This document shows, in pieces, positions 23,018 to 31,467 of a stretch of 64,000 bases of DNA (the first letter of the stretch is position 1; every line of letters begins with the position of its first letter). The notes beneath the pieces are model-generated. The model did no database searches and had not been told where the DNA came from. It saw only the letters and a program-made list of their open reading frames with translations. Origin of the DNA: SR1 bacterium human oral taxon HOT-345 (GTDB lineage Bacteria > Patescibacteriota > Gracilibacteria > Absconditabacterales > Absconditicoccaceae); NCBI GenBank assembly GCA_003260355.1, contig MPSQ01000001.1, positions 744,001-808,000 on the forward strand, in the 5' to 3' direction. A program made the translations under genes and the position numbers.

Positions 23018-23031
23018 TACTCAGCTTTTTT
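23004..23031. terminator. bidirectional terminator between late and early arms
   Basis: 9-bp stem AAAGCTGAG / CTCAGCTTT with T runs on both strands. It ends the 79-aa gene on the plus strand and the HD gene on the minus strand; both stop codons lie in or at its edge. Confidence 0.85.
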
Positions 23032-23557
23032 ATAAATTATAATTAATGTATAGTTTTATTTGCCTATAATACCTTTCAAGAAAATTAGTATAAAATTCTG
23101 TTCATCAAAAATATTTATTCCCATAATAAACAAATATAGGAGCCTTTTTAAACAAGAATCTTTCTAGCTTGTCTTTTTGCATGAAATGACATTCTGTAAG
23201 GTTGTCTGATATATCTGCTAATTTAATTGCTCGTGCATCAATATTGTCTGCACTTATTAGTCATTTTATCATATCTTCTCGTCTTCAGAATTTATCTGGA
23301 TTGTTTGCATCATGGGATGATAGACACACAAGTTTCACAATATTTTCTGGATATCATAAACTTAAAAGGGCTTCTTTTGTAAATCAAGCATCTTCTATCA
23401 TATCATGAAGTAGTCCAGCTAATTGAACTTCTGAAGAATATCAATATTCTTTAAGTAAATTATAGACTCTTATTGAATGCATATAAGTCGGAGTATTCAA
23501 ACCTTTTCTAGTTCATTTTATTTTATCCTTCACTAATTCAATAGTTCTCTTTAGCAT
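23030..23557 (-). CDS. HD-domain phosphohydrolase, small alarmone hydrolase-like
   Basis: A 175-aa protein visible only with TGA as Gly (8 or more). The metal-binding HD pattern is complete: His27 (MHSIRV), His51-Asp52 with Glu55-Asp56 in LLHDMIED, and Asp115 in KLADISDN. The LLHDxxED and KLADxxDN forms are those of SpoT/MESH1-type hydrolases that remove pyrophosphate from (p)ppGpp, though other HD nucleotidases share parts. It faces the RelA/SpoT-like gene across a shared terminator. Last gene of the early leftward operon behind the promoter at 24324. Confidence 0.75.
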
Positions 23558-23834
23558 TTTCTTTTAGATAATGATCTAAATCAGATTTTTTAATATATCT
23601 AATTGAGTATCCTTTTTTAGACCTCTTGGAGGGTATTTGTATTGGGATATATTTTCTACCATTATTATAAATGGTAGGTTTCGTCTTCTTTTCTAATATG
23701 GCAAGTTCTACCGCTTTATATGTTTTTATTATAGGTTTTACCATACGCACTACTACAAGATAAATACTAGCAACCATATACAACATACCTAGAAACAATA
23801 TCTCAAATTTCTTTATTATCATTAGATACATCAT
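23538..23834 (-). CDS. small membrane-anchored protein
   Basis: A 98-aa protein with one transmembrane segment (about residues 10-30) and a basic cytoplasmic tail. It overlaps the HD gene by 20 bases, so the two are translationally coupled. The 23834 start keeps the whole hydrophobic segment; a start at 23786 would reduce overlap with the upstream gene but shorten the helix. It may tether or sense for the HD enzyme. Family not recognised. Confidence 0.5.
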   Translation of the reverse strand: MMYLMIIKKFEILFLGMLYMVASIYLVVVRMVKPIIKTYKAVELAILEKKTKPTIYNNGRKYIPIQIPSKRSKKGYSIRYIKKSDLDHYLKENAKENY

Positions 23835-24273
23835 CAGAATAATTTTCTCATTTATTATTAGTCAAATTATCCATTTTTCGTCTTACTATTGAAGCAATAG
23901 ACCTTATTTTATCATAATCATCAAGTTCATCAAGTCATGATAACAAGCTTTCTTTTGTATAACCTGCATGCCCTATAAATATTTCAGTCTGTTCAGGGTC
24001 ATTTTCTCTATTACATATTATATATTTTGCTGTCATTCAATAAGGTTTGTCATTTATGTGATGATATATGTCTTCCATTGAATCAAAATATCCATCTTTA
24101 TATTGAATTGCAATTTTATTAACTGCTCTTGTTAATGGTCATCCCTTCCAGTAGATTCTAACTGAATCACCTCATGAAAATGAATCATATTTGCATGAGA
24201 ATTTTACTCATGGGAATACCTTTTTAAGGTCCTTTTTAATAAGCATAGCGGGAGTTTGTCTTTTTGATTTCAT
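23767..24273 (-). CDS. LPD29-like domain protein
   Basis: A 168-aa protein, TGA-coded Gly at several sites. The N-terminal 80 residues match the large-polyvalent-protein-associated domain 29 pattern: LKKVFPGVKFSCKYD, SGGDSVRIYWKGGPL, then YFDSMEDIY. This domain is known from phage and conjugative polyvalent proteins that act in conflicts with the host. The rest is acidic. First gene of a three-gene operon with the membrane protein and the HD hydrolase. Confidence 0.65.
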
Positions 24274-24323
24274 CTTGGCGGATGGTTAATAATTAAATGT
24301 TGTTCATCTATCGAACAGTCAGA

Positions 24324-24351
24324 GTATACTGTTTTTTTTATAAATTGCAAG
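24324..24351 (-). promoter_or_regulatory. promoter of the LPD29 / HD operon
   Basis: On the minus strand TTGCAA (24346-24351), a 16-base spacer and TATACT (24324-24329), about 50 bases upstream of the LPD29 start. It allows expression separate from the rest of the early operon. Confidence 0.6.
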
Positions 24352-24403
24352 CCTTTTTTACTTTTTGCTTGCAAAAAATAAAAAATAATAAAAATAAAGA
24401 AAT

Positions 24404-24440
24404 AAAAAAACACAGCCCATCCGCCAAGAAAAAGCTGTGT
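24404..24440 (-). terminator. terminator downstream of higA
   Basis: On the minus strand ACACAGC / GCTGTGT stem with a 17-base loop followed by seven T. It isolates higBA from the LPD29 operon promoter just beyond. Confidence 0.65.
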
Positions 24441-24569
24441 ATTTTGAATAAATAATAATATAGGATCCAAAATCAAGAGAAAGTAAATATACTTCCTTTT
24501 CTGAAAAAGAAAAAAAGAACGGCTGTGCCCAGAGTCCTTCTTTTCTTATTGTGATTTATCTTAGTTTAA

Positions 24570-24881
24570 TTAAGCGAAAGAGAATTCCTCTACTCTTTCT
24601 TTAATGCTGGAAACTTTTTTTTGAGTCTCAGCATCATTTTGCAGATTTGTGACATCATACAAGTTTTGTAATCCAATCCAAAGATCAGGAGAGGTTCACA
24701 AAGCTGCACCAATCATAACTGCCAATGATGGTGTGATGTTCTTCCTTCCCTTGATAATATCATTAAGGAAAGGTCTACTAATTCAAATGATCCCAGCAAA
24801 TTTAGCCTGAGTCCAATTCCTAGCTTCTAGTTCCTCTTCAATGTATTCCCCTGGGTGAAATGCTACAGTTGGATTAAACAT
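24570..24881 (-). CDS. higA: HigA-family antitoxin
   Basis: A 103-aa XRE-type DNA-binding protein. The start FHPGEYIEEELEARNWTQ and the helix-turn-helix AKFAGIIGISRPFLNDIIKGR, then ITPSLAVMIGAALGTSPDLWIGLQNLYD, are characteristic of HigA/VapI antitoxins. It binds and neutralises HigB and represses the operon. Two of the HTH-region glycines are TGA. It follows higB with a 64-base gap containing a hairpin. Confidence 0.9.
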
Positions 24882-24934
24882 CTTTTGAAATAGTAAATAA
24901 ATAAAAATTGTTTACTCTTAATGGCTTGCTGAGC

Positions 24935-24964
24935 AAGTAGCACTACTATTCGTAGTGCTTACTT
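24935..24964 (-). other. hairpin at the higB-higA junction
   Basis: A long inverted repeat, AAGTAGCACTAC and GTAGTGCTTACTT with a 5-base loop and one bulge, covers the higB stop codon. It may lower higB translation or adjust the toxin to antitoxin ratio. Confidence 0.5.
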
Positions 24965-25248
24965 AGCTCAATAATTCAAATAACTTGAATATATCCATCA
25001 TCCATTATCTTGAATATCAACCTCCGTTGATCGTTCAATCTAATGCTCATTTGACCCGTACGAGATCATTTGAGTTTTTCCAAGTTGAAAGATTTCTGTT
25101 CCCTTAGGTCCATCAAATCCTTGATTTTGTAAAGGTAGTTCACTTTCTTTTGGAAGGTCCTGATCAAGTCTGAATGATAATTTGATCTCTTCCTTCAATG
25201 ATAGACATCCTCAAGACTTGAATCGAGAAATACAATTTGCATTTCCAT
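24946..25248 (-). CDS. higB: HigB-family toxin
   Basis: A 100-aa RelE-superfamily toxin expected to cleave mRNA on the ribosome. The signature part is MSIRLNDQRRLIFKI followed by VIGIIELSKHYE, the HigB C-terminus with a conserved Arg-rich strand and terminal His. TGA codes Gly at three sites. The toxin gene precedes the antitoxin gene, the usual hig order. A promoter and an inverted-repeat operator lie upstream. Confidence 0.9.
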
Positions 25249-25272
25249 TCAAGAATTAAGAAATAAAGTGAT

Positions 25273-25313
25273 CAATCTAATGAGTTTTCGTTTTCTTCTA
25301 CCTCGTTAGATTG
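25273..25313 (-). promoter_or_regulatory. inverted-repeat operator upstream of higB
   Basis: CAATCTAATGAG and CTCGTTAGATTG (11 of 12 complementary) are separated by 17 bases, between the promoter and the higB start. This is the expected place for HigA or HigBA to bind. Confidence 0.6.
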
Positions 25314-25319
25314 TTATCT

Positions 25320-25347
25320 ATTTTAGTGAATTTTTTTTAAATTGCAA
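25320..25347 (-). promoter_or_regulatory. higBA promoter
   Basis: On the minus strand TTGCAA (25342-25347), a 16-base spacer, TAAAAT (25320-25325). Confidence 0.6.
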
Positions 25348-25661
25348 GAGAAAGTTATACTTTTTTGTGAATAAATGATTCTATTTTTTTAAATAACTGA
25401 AAAAGAGCTATTAAGAAGCCCTTTAACAGAAAACGAAAGATAGATTGACCACTACAAACACGACCAAGATTACGAGCAGAAGCGTTTGTTGAGAACAAGT
25501 ATAAACATTTTCTTAGGAAATGCAAGGAAAATGATCTTTTTTAGACCTGTCAATATATTGTGTATAATGTAAACAATAAACTACTAGATATACTTTTCTA
25601 GCTTTCCATTCTCACAAAATTCTCGATTTTTTGTGAGTATTGAGAATGAGATCAGATTTTT
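25348..25661. other. intergenic region with gene remnant and nested hairpin
   Basis: This 314-base stretch has no confident gene. One plus-strand frame, 25393-25572, reads like protein but has no start and an internal TAG at 25441, suggesting a decayed gene end; another (25365-25544) has only a TTG start. At 25608-25647 two nested inverted repeats occur (ATTCTCA..TGAGAAT around CTCACAAAA..TTTTGTGAG), just downstream of the next minus-strand gene's stop. Confidence 0.35.
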
Positions 25662-26078
25662 CTACTCCAAATAATACTCCTTCCTCACCCTAAACTTACC
25701 ATTACCCAGAATCATCAGTTTACTAAAGACTTCCTCCGTTATATATGCAGGAATTTCCTCTGTAAACTCACACCCTATCACTACACATTGATGAGCTATA
25801 AAGTGGGTTAACTCGTGAATGAGAGTATTTAGACTGTAGCTCCTGAGTCGAATGATATTCGTGTATTTAAGTTCTTTGGAATAGAATCAGCCTAGGTCGT
25901 ATTCAACCTCGCTAAGTCCTAACTCTTCAAAAAATGCCTTATGTCTCGACTCTCCTATATCTCAAACAAAGACCTGGAGAAACTGTCTAAAGGTCTCTGT
26001 TCTGAGTCTGTATTCTGTGAGTCCTACCGGGTGGTGGACTATCTCAGTATGAGGGATCAGATTTTTAGATTTTTTCAT
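25662..26078 (-). CDS. zinc-peptidase-like phage protein
   Basis: A 138-aa protein with TLIHELTHFIAH (HExxH, about residue 88) followed by EFTEEIPAYITEEVF, which supplies a third possible metal ligand. This is the gluzincin-like pattern seen in small phage metallopeptidase-like proteins. Two TGA-coded Gly. It is in the leftward early operon; target unknown. Confidence 0.65.
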
Positions 26079-26105
26079 TTTCTCAAAAGTAAATAAAAAT
26101 CAGAA

Positions 26106-26318
26106 TTAATCTTCTATTTTCTCCATCCCTCGAGGATGGACTATTCTCCCCCTATGCTCAGATTTCTCTCAGTCTGCTAAGTATGCAGTCCTTGTGAGTT
26201 GTCTCTTTATGGTATAGGTATCCTGAAAGGGATAAGGTATCCCAACTACAAGCTCTCGCTGATCGAGGTAGTCTTGAGTATATCTTACTTTGTCTCAGGG
26301 GTTGAAATCTGATTTCAT
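26106..26318 (-). CDS. small early protein, unknown
   Basis: A 70-aa basic protein, beginning MKSDFNPGDKVRYTQDYL, a beta-barrel-like opening common in small phage proteins that resemble KOW/SH3 folds (GDKVR). Overlaps the upstream gene by 34 bases. Function unknown. Confidence 0.5.
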
Positions 26319-26722
26319 TCCACTTTTATATTATCAATTAAAAACTTCCCTAGCTCCTCCTCTGGAATCAGTGCTGATTCTAAGAGTCGGTATTCAGGTT
26401 CAAAACTAAGAGCAAGAACCTCAGACTTAAACCCAAGAGCAGACATTAATGGCTCTTTAGCTCGAGATTTTCATATACTTTTTAGTAAACTTCTATCACA
26501 AACAAACTGCCAAAGTCCACTCTCTAGGCTTACTAGTTCACGAAATGTTTTGAACTTTTGGTCGTAATGTTCCTCTTCTGGATTGCTATAATCCATATAT
26601 CAAATATAGATATTTTTACTATTCATATCTAAAGTTAACAATTCAATATCATCTCAGTCTATTCCCCAAGGTTTCCAACCTTCCTCTATAAGAGAGGTAA
26701 GTAAGGTTTCTAATTCTTGCAT
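26285..26722 (-). CDS. early protein, unknown
   Basis: A 145-aa acidic protein with four TGA-coded Gly. Contains KTFRELVSLESGLWQFVCDRSLL, a helical central segment. The stop lies inside the next gene, so the pair is translationally coupled. No family recognised. Confidence 0.55.
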
Positions 26723-26778
26723 TTTCTTTTTTTAATTAAAGATAAAGGTCCAGTGTAAAGAGTTTTTGCAAGGATACC

Positions 26779-27135
26779 CTATTTTGAGGCATCCTTTTTT
26801 TGTAATTCATTCATTTTCTCAAGAGCATATTCCAGCATCTCTTCAAAGTATGTTCATCAGTTATAATACCTTAGATGATAGTCTAGAGTTCAATCTGTAT
26901 TTTTTGTCATAATCGCAATATCACCATCATCATCAATATCACTACCATCAACTGAGTATAGCACTCAATTCAATACAACATACTTCCTACTATGCTCATC
27001 AAGGAATTTTTCAGTATAATTTTCATAATAACTCTCCAAGTTTCATCATACCTTTTCTTTGCACCATTCTTCTATGCTTAAAGGAGAAGTTTGTATCGGA
27101 GTAAGTTTCCCTTTTTTGTGTTCTATTTGACTCAT
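26779..27135 (-). CDS. acidic early protein, unknown
   Basis: A 118-aa protein (pairs of adjacent TGA-coded Gly at two sites). A run DGSDIDDDGDIAIM in the middle could bind a cation; the C-terminus is a helix rich in Glu and Lys. No family recognised. Confidence 0.55.
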
Positions 27136-27166
27136 TGTTGTAATAAAAAAGAAATAAAAGCCTGAT

Positions 27167-27388
27167 TTATGATTTTTTATATCTAACAATTTGAAACTCC
27201 AATTCTCAATTGCACTTGATATCTAACGAATACTCATCTCAATCAAGTAAAAAGTTTATACAATCAGCTAATAATCATAAAACCTCTTGTCTGGTTAGAG
27301 TTTCTTTATCCAAGAACTCAGTTCATTTTTTATTGAGTTTTCAAATATGAATCCCTGCGATTCATCTACATACTCAGTATTTTTTCAT
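27167..27388 (-). CDS. small early protein, unknown
   Basis: A 73-aa protein recovered only with TGA as Gly (at least six). Its ATG directly follows the upstream TAG, a typical operon junction. Function unknown. Confidence 0.5.
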
Positions 27389-27769
27389 CTATTGTTGAAT
27401 TAAAGAATAAACATAGTCTATACACTCATCTGATTGCTCATCAATACTCAACCCTAGCTCTCTCCAAAGTCAAGGGCGACTCAATTGACCAAGAAGCTTG
27501 ACAAGATATTCTCAATAGCTTATCTCCCTATTTGCTTTTATTCGTTTTATGACATCTCATATCATTACAGGGTGTCAGATAATCTCTGGGGTATATCACA
27601 AAGAAACCGTAAACTCTTCATTTTCTCTGATGGATAGATATGATCAGGTTTTATTCTGCCTGATAAATATCACATCTTTTCCATCATTTATTCTACATCT
27701 ACAACCAAATGTTCTTTTCTTGTTTGCCATCTCTTTATAGATGGCAGTAATTTTTTCTTCTCTTGTCAT
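27389..27769 (-). CDS. early protein, unknown
   Basis: A 126-aa protein. N-terminal basic helix with CRC (residues 23-25), a beta-rich centre and a C-terminal helical part. Several TGA-coded Gly. It begins beside the palindrome cluster at 27806-27970, which lies in its 5' leader. Function unknown. Confidence 0.55.
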
Positions 27770-27805
27770 TTGTAAAAAAATAATAAATAAATCTGACTCA
27801 ATGAT

Positions 27806-27970
27806 TTCGTGACGTCACGAATACATTGATAATCCGGAATTTCCGGATTTTTGTCTCCGACATCAATGTCGGAAACATATGGGATCTACTAGATAAAAAC
27901 TCATAAGTGGCGTTGGTAACGACATCGATGTCGTCACCCTTTTCTAATTACCCCGAAATCGGGGTAATTA
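27806..27970. repeat. cluster of near-perfect palindromes
   Basis: Within 165 bases lie: TTCGTGACGTCACGAA (27806-27821, perfect); AATCCGGAA-T-TTCCGGATT (27831-27849); TCCGACAT-CA-ATGTCGGA (27856-27873); ATCTA-C-TAGAT (27884-27894); ACGACATCGATGTCGT inside a longer GGT..ACC repeat (27915-27938); and a 12-bp stem around AA at 27945-27970. The sequences differ from one another, so these are separate palindromes, not copies. They fill the gap between two early genes. They could be protein-binding sites, a replication origin, or RNA hairpins. Confidence 0.8.
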
Positions 27971-27971
27971 A

Positions 27972-28307
27972 CTAAGCATTGACTAGCTCAGGGTTCTCGT
28001 AGATATTGCCCACCACCTCATAGTGAGCATACGAATACATCGGCTCATTGCTCTCTCAATTCATGATAAAATACTCTAGATATGACTCATCTCGATATAC
28101 TCCCCAAAACTGATCTTCTATCTTTACTATATCGCCCTCGTATATCTCCTTACCGTTCTTGTCTAGGAGTCAGGTGAATTGCATGGGAATATAATCTCTA
28201 TGTCCCCATTCGAGAATTAAAGACAGCATAACAGTTTTGAGATTTCTAAGAATTCCCCAGGATATTATTTTTTTGCCTGTCCAAGCTCTGAATTTTATTG
28301 GTCTCAT
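27972..28307 (-). CDS. YopX-family phage protein
   Basis: A 111-aa protein with the full YopX pattern: MRPIKFRAWTGKKI, then IPMQFTGLLDKNGKEIYEGD and a closing EVVGNIYENPELV. The first Gly of TGL is TGA. YopX proteins are common in phage early regions; their biochemical role is unknown. Confidence 0.88.
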
Positions 28308-28309
28308 CT

Positions 28310-28669
28310 CTACTTTAGTATAGAAACTAAAAAGTTTATTGGATCATCTTCCATTGAGAGCGTAGCTACGATTATGTCTGCATCAGAATAAAATCCTCAT
28401 CATCCAGCATACAATAAAGGGAAATCTGACCTATCTCTCGCTCTATCGAATTCCACTTTGTTCTGATGCATCAACCATTGAATGAATCAGAATTTTTTAC
28501 TAATGATTTGCAAAATTGCCTCATCTAAAGAACTATGTTGAACTATCGGATTTCCCTTTTTACTTTTTCTAGTGCAAAAAAATCAATCTTCATCTATTAT
28601 TCATAACCATTCTCTATCAGATCAAAGTGATCTTTCATACTCATTGAGGAGTTGTAGTAATTTTTCCAT
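28310..28669 (-). CDS. early protein, unknown
   Basis: A 119-aa acidic protein, coupled to the YopX gene (stop 2 bases before its ATG). Contains WLGIIDEDGFFC near the start and a Gly-Gly-Gly made of TGA TGA GGA around residue 90. Function unknown. Confidence 0.55.
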
Positions 28670-28765
28670 AGCGTAATAATAAATTAAATAAAACTGATTT
28701 TTTATGTGGGTTGTTCTAATATCTACAATTTTTACTTCTTTTTTGTGTCATAAAATCTCCAAAGG

Positions 28766-28854
28766 GAGAGCTTTAGGCTCTCACGGCTTATCCTTCCTCT
28801 GTATAGAGCCTAGCTTAGCTAGGCAAAATATGTTAAGCTACCTACAATAGTAGG
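28766..28854. other. three short hairpins in an early-operon gap
   Basis: GAGAGC..GCTCTC (28766-28782), GCCTAGC-TTA-GCTAGGC (28808-28824) and CCTAC-AATA-GTAGG (28841-28854), spaced about 40 bases apart, between the gene ending at 29079 and the one starting at 28669. Together with the tRNA-like element just upstream they account for the whole 400-base non-coding gap. Confidence 0.55.
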
Positions 28855-28867
28855 AATCTATAATTAA

Positions 28868-29050
28868 GCGGAGGGCGAGGATTTGCACCTCGCAGTGAAC
28901 AGCCGAAATCTCAGACAAATCTTCCACATAACGCTCTCAGCATCATAAACCATACTGCCTAATTACGTACTTAAACAATATGATCTGTTCTGCCTCCTGC
29001 ATTACTATTCTATTCTCTCCTCTAGCGTCTACCTATTCCGCCACCTCTGC
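28868..29050 (-). tRNA. tRNA-like element, leucine-type halves separated by an insert
   Basis: On the minus strand the 5' part (GCAGAGGTGGCGGAATAGG, then TAGACGC) resembles a tRNA-Leu acceptor and D arm with a 3-bp GCG/CGC D stem. The 3' part has a T arm CGAGG-TGCAAAT-CCTCG and a tail CCTCCGC that pairs with the 5' end at 6 of 7 positions. The halves are about 150 bases apart, too far for a normal tRNA, and no clear anticodon arm is visible. It may be a disrupted or intron-bearing prophage tRNA. Confidence 0.35.
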
Positions 29051-29078
29051 ATATCTCCTCATCAGAGGAGAAAGCTGG

Positions 29079-29279
29079 CTATAAATACCAATTGTTTTTA
29101 TCCCATATAGCCTTGTATTTTTCAAGAACCTTTATCGCATTATTGACTTCGTCAATATCTTCTTGATTCTTTAAAATGTTTTCGGGTTTTAAATACCCTC
29201 AATCAAAAAGATCATATCCCCAATCACTAGTGTATGGAATATCATCCTCATGAATCTCTTTTGTCTCAAATGTTTTCAT
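29079..29279 (-). CDS. small acidic early protein
   Basis: A 66-aa acidic protein ending in a Lys/Trp-rich helix (KVLEKYKAIWDKNNWYL). One TGA-coded Gly. Function unknown. Confidence 0.5.
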
Positions 29280-29320
29280 CTCGATACAAAATAATAAATA
29301 AAAATAAAGTTTAATACTTC

Positions 29321-29389
29321 GCCCATCAAGGGCATCTTACCTAGCAGAACTTCACAAACTGCTAGGTGAGAAGCCCCTGATAGGAGGGC
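29321..29389. other. hairpin trio downstream of the methyltransferase gene
   Basis: GCCC..GGGC (29321-29333), ACCTAGCAG..CTGCTAGGT (29339-29367) and GCCC..GGGC (29373-29389). The central 9-bp stem is perfect. No T run follows on the minus strand, so processing or regulation is as likely as termination. Confidence 0.5.
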
Positions 29390-30151
29390 TTATAACAGCT
29401 TATTTTGAATATTGGTAAGGATTTTTTCTTTTGCAAGGTTGTAGAAGTTCTTTTTAATCTCAAATCCAAAGGATTTTCTATTGCACCTCGCAGCTGCAAG
29501 AAGCGTTGTTCCGCTTCCTGCACACGGATCAATAACTACTTCCTCTTTATCTGTGAAGATTTCTATCAACTGCTCTAAAAGCTGGACAGGCTTTTGGGTT
29601 GGATGAACTTTTGCGGTTTGGGTGTCTTTCTCCCACTCAAAACAATTAAATATCATCTTTCCATGGTTATTGAACTTCGGCAATTTATCTCTGTAAAGGA
29701 TCAATCCGTATTCACAGTTTCCGACCACTTTCATATTTGCTTTCAGCACTTGGGCTGAAAAGTTTTTGCGGAACACAAGGTTGATATAGTTCTTGAATCA
29801 GTATTGAGGGGCTTTTTGTATAAGCTCAAATTGCTGTCCATACTCACAAAAGACTACGATACACGGAGCTTTCCCTGCTTCTTTAGGCTCAGGTTTCAGC
29901 ATTTGATTCACATAATGCAAGAACTCTGAGATTTTGAAGTTCTTATCAGTATCAAAGAACTGTTTCCCTGCGAGTTCTGATTCTCAATTTGCATTATCTC
30001 CTCCTTCATACCAAGCAGGATTACTCGCATAAGCATTATTCCCTAGATTATAGGGGATGTCGGCTATAATCAACTGTGCTTTCGGTATTCAATATTTTTT
30101 GTAGTTTTGGAAATGGTCATTGTAAAGTTTTGGTTCGTAAAGCATTTTCAT
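29390..30151 (-). CDS. prophage DNA methyltransferase, beta class
   Basis: A 253-aa SAM-dependent enzyme. The catalytic motif IV, ADIPYNLG (a DPPY variant), is near residue 33 and the SAM-binding motif I, DPCAGSGTTLLAA, near residue 215, preceded by HPTQKPVQLLEQLI. This order (IV before I) is the beta class that makes N6-methyladenine or N4-methylcytosine. No restriction enzyme is adjacent, so it probably protects phage DNA or controls replication. Starts 5 bases after the previous gene. Confidence 0.88.
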
Positions 30152-30156
30152 ATTTT

Positions 30157-30861
30157 TTACTCATCTGAAATACTAGCGTTCATCTTTGCAATAATATCTT
30201 TAACATTCGCTTTCTCTCCTTTGACTATTCAATCTACTTCCTCGGTAATAACATCAAAATCCCACTTAATTTCAGGTTTTACATATTGTTCTTTGCCGAT
30301 TCTTTGATTGTAGTCGTTGTTAATATCACTAATCGCAGGAGTAAAACAGTCTTCAATCTCTTTTGAATAAGGATTATCTGCGAGGAATTTATCTTTTATC
30401 TCTAGCACTTTCCAAGATTTTGAGCTTCATTCAAGATAGAACGGATAGTTCTCAAGACTAAAGACCATCTCTGCGATTTTCTCTTTATTCTGCACGAAAT
30501 AGAGAGCTGTTTCTTTGGTAATATCTACTTTGAAAGCTGTTGTCTCTCAGAGATTTTTAACCTCAATGACATAGACTGAAAAGATGGTAGGAGCCGGAAG
30601 ATTAAGAATCCTTCTCTTTTCTTTTTCTATAGCTTCCTTAATCTCTACCTCCATTTTCTTTCCTGCTTCCTCAGTGAAAAGTCCTTTACTGATTTGCTCT
30701 GCATAGTTAGAACGGACAATACTTTCAATTTTGGATTTATCTAGTTTAGGTCTCTTCAAAGTTATAAAGTGTTCTGGAGAAATGGTATTGACCGCATCTG
30801 ATACAAACTCTAAAGTAAATTTGCTTGTGTCTTGCGTTAATTTTCTAAAGTGTAGTTTCAT
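30157..30861 (-). CDS. early protein of unknown function
   Basis: A 234-aa protein upstream of the methyltransferase and coupled to it. Charged and mixed alpha-beta, with SKIESIVRSNYAEQISKG and a long Lys/Glu helix in the middle; TGA-coded Gly at three sites. Position among SSB-like, methylase and replication genes suggests DNA metabolism. No family recognised. Confidence 0.55.
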
Positions 30862-30884
30862 TTCAAAAAAACAAAATATAAAAT

Positions 30885-30959
30885 CTAAATCTTATCTCTG
30901 AATATCCGCAATAATCGAATAGAGAGAATAAAGAATAGGAGGGTTATCATTCAGTGCAT
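30885..30959 (-). CDS. possible 24-residue membrane peptide
   Basis: MHGMITLLFFILSIRLLRIF plus a short basic tail: one hydrophobic helix flanked by charge. It fills the 106-base gap between two early genes. Its size makes it weakly supported. Confidence 0.25.
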
Positions 30960-30967
30960 GACGGGAA

Positions 30968-31369
30968 TTACATAATAAAATCCTTTTTAAGGTGCATTTT
31001 AACGATATTAACATACTCACCGATAACGGTTGTTCTGTTCTGGAGGAGTTCAATCTTCGTTTTTAAAACGGAAAGATCCAAATCCTGTTGATAGAACTCT
31101 TGCCTAATCACAGCCTCTGCAGTGCTTTCAGTGTATTTTTTCTTTCAGTTTTCATCGAGCTCGGCTTTCAGCTCAATCATTCTTTTCCCTTTCTCTACTT
31201 CATTTGCCTGTTTCTGTTCTTGGTATTGGCTTCTGAGTTCAGTAATACTATCAGCCATCTCTTCCCAGAGAGCTACTCGGTCAAAAAGGTCTTGTTCTCC
31301 GAGTTGGAGTCCTTTTAATTTTAGCACTTCGTGTCTCTGCAAGAGGCTATCAATTTTTGTTGTTTCCAT
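30968..31369 (-). CDS. coiled-coil early protein
   Basis: A 133-aa, almost wholly helical, Glu/Lys/Gln-rich protein. Residues 1-75 form a coiled coil; a TGA-coded Gly at residue 76 precedes a second helix with KTKIELLQNRTTVI. It could be a replication or recombination accessory factor (Erf/Gam-like partners are of this kind). Not recognised. Confidence 0.55.
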
Positions 31370-31399
31370 TTTTAATAGTTTTTAAAGTAAAATTTTTCT

Positions 31400-31465
31400 G
31401 TTTCCAAAGGGGAGGAGGAGCTTTCTTTCTCAGCTCCTCGCATAATCTTTCTGCTCTTTGGAAAC
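31400..31465. terminator. nested inverted repeats after the SSB-like gene
   Basis: Outer arms GTTTCCAAAG (31400-31409) and CTTTGGAAAC (31456-31465) enclose GAGGAGCT / AGCTCCTC. It begins 2 bases after the SSB-like stop on the minus strand. The T tract is modest, so it may be attenuating. Confidence 0.5.
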
Positions 31466-31467
31466 GA

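Noticed and set aside
24270..24476. 68-aa hydrophobic frame on the minus strand
   Set aside because: It covers a terminator and a promoter and ends at a TGA, which is not a stop here; continuing it overlaps the LPD29 gene out of frame.
25393..25572. Possible plus-strand gene divergent from higBA
   Set aside because: It has a TAA/TAG-broken frame, no ATG in the readable part and no match; kept only as a remark in the intergenic entry.
31400..31465. Insertion-sequence terminal repeats
   Set aside because: The inverted arms are only 46 bases apart and enclose no transposase; they form a hairpin.
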